A stretch of 10,521 nt of DNA, taken from the NCBI GenBank assembly GCA_902473545.1, contig CABRSG010000058.1, positions 1 to 10,521 of the forward strand, given 5' to 3'. Shown here one piece after another: positions 5,473 to 10,521 of the stretch; positions within the stretch are counted from its first letter, which is position 1, and every line of letters starts with the position of its first letter. The notes below the pieces were generated by a model. That model was not told the origin of the DNA. It did no database searches and saw only the letters and a list, made by a program, of their open reading frames with translations. The position numbers and the translations under genes are program-made. Origin of the DNA: an uncultured Lachnospiraceae bacterium (lineage in GTDB: Bacteria > Bacillota > Clostridia > Lachnospirales > Lachnospiraceae).

Positions 5473-6276
5473 CGTCCTGTTTTCCATATGAGCCGAAACG
5501 ATTCTTTTTCTCTGCCTTTTTGCCTCAAACATCAGTACCGCTGCGGAAACCGCCGCGTTTAGGGACTCCACTTCCCCGGACATGGAGATTTTTATGCAGG
5601 CATCCGCGCTCTGTGCCAGCTCTTTTGTAAGTCCTTTCCCCTCATTTCCGATCAGAAAGGCGCAGCCCTTGCGGTAATCCTGCGCGGTGTACTCGCCGCT
5701 TCCCTGCAGATGCGCCGCATAGGTGCGGATACCGCGTTTGCCAAGCTGCTCCAGCACCGGCGCAAAATCCTTTACATACAGAAAAGGCATACGGTAGATG
5801 GAGCCCATGGTGGAGCGGATGGTCTTTGGATTGTAGATATCTGCGGTGCCGCTGCTCATAATGATCCCGGCTGCTCCCGCCGCCTCCGCGGTACGAAAAA
5901 TGGTGCCGAGATTTCCCGGATCCTGAATATCCTCCAGAAGCATCAGCATAGGGTTTTCTTTGCGCAGCATCTGAGACAGGGTATATTCCCGCTGCCGGAT
6001 GACGCAGAGGATCCCCTGCGGCGTTTTCGTGTCGGATGTGGATGCAAAAACGCGGTCCGTCACGATCTCCGGCTCCGCTCCCTCTAAAAGAGCGCGGTTT
6101 TCCTCTTTTTCATAGAAGCTCTCGGATACGTAGGTCTTTACAAGTCGGTCCTTCGGCGTCTCGCGGTACATCCGGATGCCCTCCGCCACAAAAAGCCCCT
6201 GTTCTCTGCGCGCCTTCGCCTTCGCGAGAAGCTGCACAAGATTTTTTATCTGTTTATTTGACGTACTGTTAATCAT
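5458..6276 (-). CDS. TrmH/SpoU-family RNA 2'-O-methyltransferase (272 aa)
   Basis: The protein has the two-part SpoU layout. An N-terminal substrate-binding domain at about 1-95 carries the AEGIRM segment (31-36). A SPOUT methyltransferase domain follows at about 109-252, with its three motifs: motif 1 LEDIQDPGNLGTIFRTAEAA (114-133; N122 and R128), motif 2 FLIGNEGKGLT (207-217) and motif 3 ISMSGEVESLNAAVSAAV (230-247). The family transfers methyl from S-adenosylmethionine to a ribose 2'-OH of rRNA or tRNA; the target base cannot be told from sequence. I chose ATG 6276 because MINSTSNKQIKNL fits the family N-terminus. A longer in-frame start at 6309 would overlap pfkA and is unlikely. Only two bases separate it from the pfkA stop and no Shine-Dalgarno is visible, so it is probably translated by coupling. 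The last codons sit in the terminator stem. Confidence 0.92.
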   Translation of the reverse strand: MINSTSNKQIKNLVQLLAKAKARREQGLFVAEGIRMYRETPKDRLVKTYVSESFYEKEENRALLEGAEPEIVTDRVFASTSDTKTPQGILCVIRQREYTLSQMLRKENPMLMLLEDIQDPGNLGTIFRTAEAAGAAGIIMSSGTADIYNPKTIRSTMGSIYRMPFLYVKDFAPVLEQLGKRGIRTYAAHLQGSGEYTAQDYRKGCAFLIGNEGKGLTKELAQSADACIKISMSGEVESLNAAVSAAVLMFEAKRQRKRIVSAHMENRTHGSL

Positions 6277-6278
6277 AA

Positions 6279-7253
6279 TTATACCGAGAGAGCATATGCC
6301 ACTTCCCACATATATTCCCCAAGATCCTTCTGCATTGCCAACGCCTCGTCGATGTCAAAATCGGTGAAGTCGCCGTGACGATAACCGACCACGCGGTTTG
6401 TCTTGCCCGCGCAGAGCAGATCCACCGCATAAGCGCCCATCATGGAAGCGTACACGCGATCCTTGCAGGTCGGACTGCCGCCGCGCTGCATGTGTCCGAG
6501 AATGGTTGCGCGCGTCTCAACGCCGGTCGCCGCCTCGATACGGCGCGCCATGGAGGTCGAATGACCGATGCCCTCCGCATTGATGATTATGTGATGCTTT
6601 TTGCCGCGCTTTCTGTTTTTCAGAATGTTGTTGATCAGCTTCTGCTCGTCGTAATCATATTTTTCCGGCACAAGAACATCCTCTGCGCCGTTCGCGATGC
6701 CGCAATAGAGGGCAATATAGCCTGCATGTCTGCCCATTACCTCAATGATACTGCAGCGCTCATGCGAGGTAGAGGTATCGCGCACCTTGTCAATCGCTTC
6801 CATCGCCGTGTTGATCGCGGTGTCGAAGCCAATGGTGTATTCTGTACAGGCGATATCCAGATCGATGGTACCCGGAACGCCAATGGTGTTAATGCCAAGG
6901 GATGCCAGCTTCTGCGCACCCGCAAAGGAGCCGTCGCCGCCGATGACTACCAGTCCTTCGATGCCATGCTTGCGGCAAATTTCCGCGCCAAGCTTCTGCC
7001 CTTCCTCCGTGCGGAACTCCGAGCAGCGCGCCGTTCCGAGGATGGTGCCGCCGCGGGAGGTCGTGTCGGATACGTCGCGCGCCGTGAGGTCGCGGATCTC
7101 TTCATTTAAAAGCCCGCTGTAGCCTCTGTAGATGCCTTTTACCTTTTTTCCATTATATATCGCTTTTCTGACTACCGCACGGATTGCCGCGTTCATGCCG
7201 GAAGCGTCGCCGCCGCTTGTCAGTACGCCGATGGTGTTTACCTCTTTTGCCAT
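6279..7253 (-). CDS. pfkA: ATP-dependent 6-phosphofructokinase (324 aa)
   Basis: This is a full-length bacterial PfkA, which phosphorylates fructose 6-phosphate to fructose 1,6-bisphosphate, the committed step of glycolysis. Motifs in order are the nucleotide loop LTSGGDASGMNAAIR (11-25), RGGTILGTAR (67-76), GGDGS (105-109), PGTIDLD (127-133; catalytic base D131), MGRHAGY (172-178) and GHMQRGGSP (residues ~252-260). Glycine 108 in GGDGS, rather than the GGDD of pyrophosphate-dependent enzymes, indicates ATP as donor. The usual TIDND is TIDLD here, the N-to-L change lying between two key aspartates; I believe relatives share it but could not check. ATG 7253 follows AAGGAGG at a good distance. 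The gene lies 67 bases after dnaE and 2 bases before the RNA methyltransferase gene, with its own putative promoter. Confidence 0.96.
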   Translation of the reverse strand: MAKEVNTIGVLTSGGDASGMNAAIRAVVRKAIYNGKKVKGIYRGYSGLLNEEIRDLTARDVSDTTSRGGTILGTARCSEFRTEEGQKLGAEICRKHGIEGLVVIGGDGSFAGAQKLASLGINTIGVPGTIDLDIACTEYTIGFDTAINTAMEAIDKVRDTSTSHERCSIIEVMGRHAGYIALYCGIANGAEDVLVPEKYDYDEQKLINNILKNRKRGKKHHIIINAEGIGHSTSMARRIEAATGVETRATILGHMQRGGSPTCKDRVYASMMGAYAVDLLCAGKTNRVVGYRHGDFTDFDIDEALAMQKDLGEYMWEVAYALSV

Positions 7254-7295
7254 TTTGAAGCCCTCCTTCGAAAATTACGATTTGCCTCTGCCCAT

Positions 7296-7324
7296 AGTGT
7301 AATGCATTTTGCGAGTATTTTCAA
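7296..7324 (-). promoter_or_regulatory. Putative pfkA promoter overlapping the dnaE stop
   Basis: On the minus strand TTGAAA (7324-7319, 5 of 6) is followed by 17 bases and TACACT (7301-7296, 4 of 6). It overlaps the dnaE TGA stop, and no terminator is seen between dnaE and pfkA, so pfkA may be read both from here and by read-through. The -10 match is moderate. Confidence 0.5.
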
Positions 7325-10300
7325 ATAGTTTTTACGTTTTCACTGCCAAATTTCTCCGACAGCGCCGCAAGCAGATCCTGGTCGGCATTCACTGCCCAGT
7401 TTTCAGACAGCTTTTTGACGGAACGCGGGGAGCGCACATAAATCGCCACGCGGTCCCGCCCGTCCGAGCCGCGCAGGATACGGTACATTTCCTGCTCGCC
7501 CGCCTGGTAGCTCGCCATATCCGGGAACTGTATCCACACCTCTTTTGTGATATCTGCGAATGCTGTGATGCTCTCGCAGATCAGCTTGCTCGCTTTGTCA
7601 TCCTCCGCGGAAACTCTTCCGGTGATAAATACTTTTTCGTCGGCATTTAAAAGCTCGCGGTTTTTCTCGTAGCTGCGGGGAAATACCACCACCTCAACCG
7701 TCCCGAGCAGATCCTCCAGCGACAAAAACGCCATCGTCTGATTGGTCTTTGTGTATTTGATCGTCTTGCCCGTGATCATGCCGCCCACCGTCACGCGGCT
7801 CTGATCCTGCACCAGCGGAATCCCCGTCTCCTCATCCGGCTGGAAATCTGTTGTGACGTTGGTAATGCGCTTGCGCCAAAGCTCCTCGTAAGCCTCCAGC
7901 GGATGCCCGCTGACATAAAAGCCGAGCACCTCTTTTTCGAAAGCAAGAAGCTGTTCTTTTTCATACTCGCCCACATTCGGCATGGAAATCTCGTAGTGCT
8001 TTTTCTCCTCCTCACCCACAAAGTCGAAAAGGCTCATCTGACCGGTGAGCGACGTTTTGCGCTCCTGGTTGACCGCGTCGCATACCTGCGCGTAGACCAT
8101 CATCATCTGCTGGCGCGTTCCGCCCAGGCTGTCGAGCGCCCCCGACTTGATGAAGCTCTCCAGCGTGCGCTTGTTGATATCCTTGCTGGACATACGCTCG
8201 ACAAGATTTTTCAGCGAGGTATACTGTCCGTTTCGCTCGCGCTCCTCCACAAGCGCAGCGATCACCGGTCTGCCGATGCTCTTGATTGCCGAAAGCCCAT
8301 AGCGGATCTTGCCCTTTTCCACGGAAAACCCGCTCTCTCCGCGATTGACGTCCGGCGGCAGGATCTCAATTCCCATCTGGCGGCAGGTCAGATGATACGC
8401 TGCCACCTTCGGCGGGTTATCAATCACCGATGTCATGAGCGACGCCATAAATTCCAGCGGATAATAATATTTCAGCCACGCCGTCTGATAGGAAACGACC
8501 GCATAGGCCGCCGCGTGCGATTTATTGAAGGCGTACTTTGCGAAGTCGATCATATCGTCGTAGATCTTATTTGCCACCTGCTCGGAGATGCCGTTTTTGA
8601 TGCAGCCCGGTACACCCTCTTCCTCGTTTCCGTAAACGAAATTGCGCCGCTCCTTTTCCATGACGGACGCCTTCTTCTTCGACATCGCGCGGCGCAGAAG
8701 ATCGCTTCTGCCAAGCGTGTAGCCGCCCAGATCACGCACGATCTGCATGACCTGCTCCTGGTACACGATACAGCCGTAGGTCGGCTCCAGGATCGGCTGA
8801 AGCTGCGGGCAGTCGTAGGTGATGGTCTCCGGATGGTTTTTTCCGCGGATGTACTGCGGAATAAAATCCATCGGTCCCGGACGGTAGAGGGAAATTCCGG
8901 CGATCATATCCTCCAGGCTCTGCGGCTTCAATTCCTTCATGAAATTCTTCATGCCGCCGCTTTCAAGCTGGAACACACCGTCCGTCTTTCCTGTGCCAAG
9001 CGAATTTAGTACATCCTTGTCGTCGTAGTCGATCTTATCCATATCCAGCACTTTTCCGGTATCCTTTTCCACCAGCCGGGCGGCGTCCTGGATCACCGTC
9101 AGCGTGCGCAAGCCGAGGAAATCCATCTTCAGAAGCCCCAGCTCCTCCAGCGTCGTCATGGTAAACTGCGTGGTGATGGAGCCGTCGCTTCCGCGCGAGA
9201 GCGGCACGTACTCGTCCGCCGCCTTCTGGCAGATCACGACGCCCGCCGCGTGCATGGAGGTGTGACGCGGCAGCCCCTCCAGGCGCTTCGACATGTCGAT
9301 CAGCCGGTGCATCTGCGGATCTTCTTCGTAAATTTTGCGCAGCTCGCTGTTCTCCTGCAGCGCCCTGTCCAGCGTGATATTTAATTCCTGCGGCACCATT
9401 TTTGCAACGGAATCCACAACGGAATAGGGGATATCCATAACGCGCCCGACGTCGCGGATAACGCCGCGCGCCGCCAGCGTACCAAAGGTGACGATCTGCA
9501 CAACGCGGTCCTTGCCGTATTTGCGCACTACGTAGTCAATAACCTCCTGCCTGCGTTCAAAGCAAAAATCAATATCAATATCAGGCATGGAAACACGTTC
9601 CGGGTTGAGGAATCGTTCAAACAGTAAATTGTATTTTATCGGATCAAGCTTCGTAATGCCAAGCGTGTAGGATACCAGGCTCCCCGCCGCCGAACCGCGC
9701 CCCGGACCGACGCTGATGCCGTGGTCACGCGCGTAGCGGATGAAATCCCACACGATCAGGAAGTAATCGACATAACCCATTCTCTTGATAATGCCAAGCT
9801 CGTAATTGAGTCTTTCCTTCAGCTCCCCGGCTTTTTCCGGCGGATAGTGCAGCACAAGCCCGTCGAAGCAGAGCTTATTGAGATATTCCCACGCCGTGTA
9901 ACCCTCCGGCACATCAAAGCGCGGCAGCTTTGTGACGCCGAACTCGATCTCCACGTTGCAGCGGTCGGCAATCTTCTGGGTATTTTCCAGCGCCTGCAGC
10001 GCATACGGAAAAAGCTGCGCCATCTGCTCCGGCGATTTCACAAAATACTGTCCGCCCTCGTAGCGCATACGATCCTCGTCCTGCAGCTTCTTGCCGGTCT
10101 GGATGCAGAGCAGGATGTCGTGCGGCTCGGCGTCGGACGCCAGCGTGTAATGCACGTCGTTCGTCGCCGCCAGCTCGATGCCGGTCTCCGCGCTCATGCG
10201 CAGAAGCTGCTGGTTGACGATCTGCTGGTTGGCGATTCCATGATCCTGTAGCTCCAGGAAGAAATTTCCTTTTCCGAAAATCTCCTGGTACTGCAGCGCG

Positions 10301-10521
10301 ATCTTTTTGCCCTCGTCATACATGCCGCGCACCAGATAGCGCGGAATTTCCCCCGCAAGGCAGGCGCTCAGCGCAATGATGCCCTCGTGGTACTGCCGGA
10401 GAATTTCCTTATCGACACGCGGTTTGTAATAGTAGCCTTCCACAAAGCCCGCCGAGACAATCTTGATCAGATTGGCATAGCCGACGTTGTTTTCCGCCAG
10501 CAGCACCAGATGATAATAGCG
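7321..10521 (-). CDS. dnaE: DNA polymerase III subunit alpha, DnaE type (5' end cut by right window edge)
   Basis: The open frame reaches the edge (first visible residues RYYHLVLLAENNVGY, inside the PHP domain), so a start at 10506 would be false. Of 1066 visible residues, the catalytic aspartates are in MPDIDIDF (residues 312-319; codons 9588-9565) and in KMDFLGL (D467; codon 9123-9121). Comparison with E. coli D401 and D555 places about 87-88 residues beyond the window, giving a normal total near 1154. GPGRGSAAGSLVSY, the IDFAKYAFNKSHAAAYA segment, a helix-hairpin-helix region and an OB-fold (about residues 905-985, VTVGGMITGKTIKYTK) follow the usual DnaE order. It lacks the PolC exonuclease insert. 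The enzyme extends DNA at the replication fork. The visible gene is intact, and its TGA stop overlaps the likely pfkA promoter. Confidence 0.97.
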   Translation of the reverse strand, partial: RYYHLVLLAENNVGYANLIKIVSAGFVEGYYYKPRVDKEILRQYHEGIIALSACLAGEIPRYLVRGMYDEGKKIALQYQEIFGKGNFFLELQDHGIANQQIVNQQLLRMSAETGIELAATNDVHYTLASDAEPHDILLCIQTGKKLQDEDRMRYEGGQYFVKSPEQMAQLFPYALQALENTQKIADRCNVEIEFGVTKLPRFDVPEGYTAWEYLNKLCFDGLVLHYPPEKAGELKERLNYELGIIKRMGYVDYFLIVWDFIRYARDHGISVGPGRGSAAGSLVSYTLGITKLDPIKYNLLFERFLNPERVSMPDIDIDFCFERRQEVIDYVVRKYGKDRVVQIVTFGTLAARGVIRDVGRVMDIPYSVVDSVAKMVPQELNITLDRALQENSELRKIYEEDPQMHRLIDMSKRLEGLPRHTSMHAAGVVICQKAADEYVPLSRGSDGSITTQFTMTTLEELGLLKMDFLGLRTLTVIQDAARLVEKDTGKVLDMDKIDYDDKDVLNSLGTGKTDGVFQLESGGMKNFMKELKPQSLEDMIAGISLYRPGPMDFIPQYIRGKNHPETITYDCPQLQPILEPTYGCIVYQEQVMQIVRDLGGYTLGRSDLLRRAMSKKKASVMEKERRNFVYGNEEEGVPGCIKNGISEQVANKIYDDMIDFAKYAFNKSHAAAYAVVSYQTAWLKYYYPLEFMASLMTSVIDNPPKVAAYHLTCRQMGIEILPPDVNRGESGFSVEKGKIRYGLSAIKSIGRPVIAALVEERERNGQYTSLKNLVERMSSKDINKRTLESFIKSGALDSLGGTRQQMMMVYAQVCDAVNQERKTSLTGQMSLFDFVGEEEKKHYEISMPNVGEYEKEQLLAFEKEVLGFYVSGHPLEAYEELWRKRITNVTTDFQPDEETGIPLVQDQSRVTVGGMITGKTIKYTKTNQTMAFLSLEDLLGTVEVVVFPRSYEKNRELLNADEKVFITGRVSAEDDKASKLICESITAFADITKEVWIQFPDMASYQAGEQEMYRILRGSDGRDRVAIYVRSPRSVKKLSENWAVNADQDLLAALSEKFGSENVKTI

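Noticed and set aside
6277..6309. A longer start for the RNA methyltransferase at ATG 6309
   Set aside because: It would overlap the end of pfkA, and the extra residues do not resemble the family N-terminus, which begins at 6276.
7903..9009. A 368-codon plus-strand open frame
   Set aside because: It is antisense to conserved dnaE, with no ribosome site or recognisable domain; high GC at third codon positions makes such shadows common.
10504..10506. A GTG start for dnaE at 10506
   Set aside because: The frame is open to the window edge, and the bases beyond encode RYYHL, typical PHP-domain sequence; the gene is cut by the edge.

Overview
The window reads as core chromosome of a Clostridia-type Bacillota, most likely a Lachnospiraceae relative. 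This is judged from protein character and Bacillota-style signals (AGGAGG ribosome sites, TTGACA/TATAAT-like promoters), not from a database match. Every convincing gene lies on the minus strand, so transcription runs from high to low coordinates. I see no phage, insertion sequence, CRISPR array or RNA gene.

The layout falls into three transcription blocks. (1) Positions 10521-5440: the 3' nine-tenths of dnaE (replicative DNA polymerase III alpha), then pfkA (ATP-dependent 6-phosphofructokinase) with a promoter overlapping the dnaE stop. Two bases later comes a TrmH/SpoU-family RNA 2'-O-methyltransferase whose last codons form part of a strong terminator. (2) Positions 5425-3844: a single gene with a near-consensus promoter, for a secreted cell-wall hydrolase (signal peptide, two SH3-like domains, long acidic repeat linker, SleB/CwlJ-type catalytic domain). 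Its 5' leader carries a perfect match to the WalR two-component regulator box, and a long hairpin terminator follows the gene. (3) Positions 3677-1: a promoter followed by nfeD, a slipin (SPFH) gene, a patatin-like phospholipase reading frame fused in frame to a complete ornithine carbamoyltransferase (argF), and the start of birA (biotin ligase/repressor), which runs off the left edge.

Block 3 joins a membrane-quality module (NfeD, slipin and patatin phospholipase, all expected at or acting on the membrane) to arginine and biotin metabolism. The gaps are a 4-bp overlap, 24 bp, none and 8 bp, so one transcript is likely. The clearest oddity is the patatin-ArgF fusion. The junction has an A6 tract, and one extra A would end the phospholipase one base before the ArgF start codon. 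The other unusual region is the 308-bp gap between blocks 2 and 3, which holds two 49-bp perfect direct repeats, each made of two small hairpins, beside the terminator. No wholly new system is evident; most of the window is ordinary housekeeping sequence.
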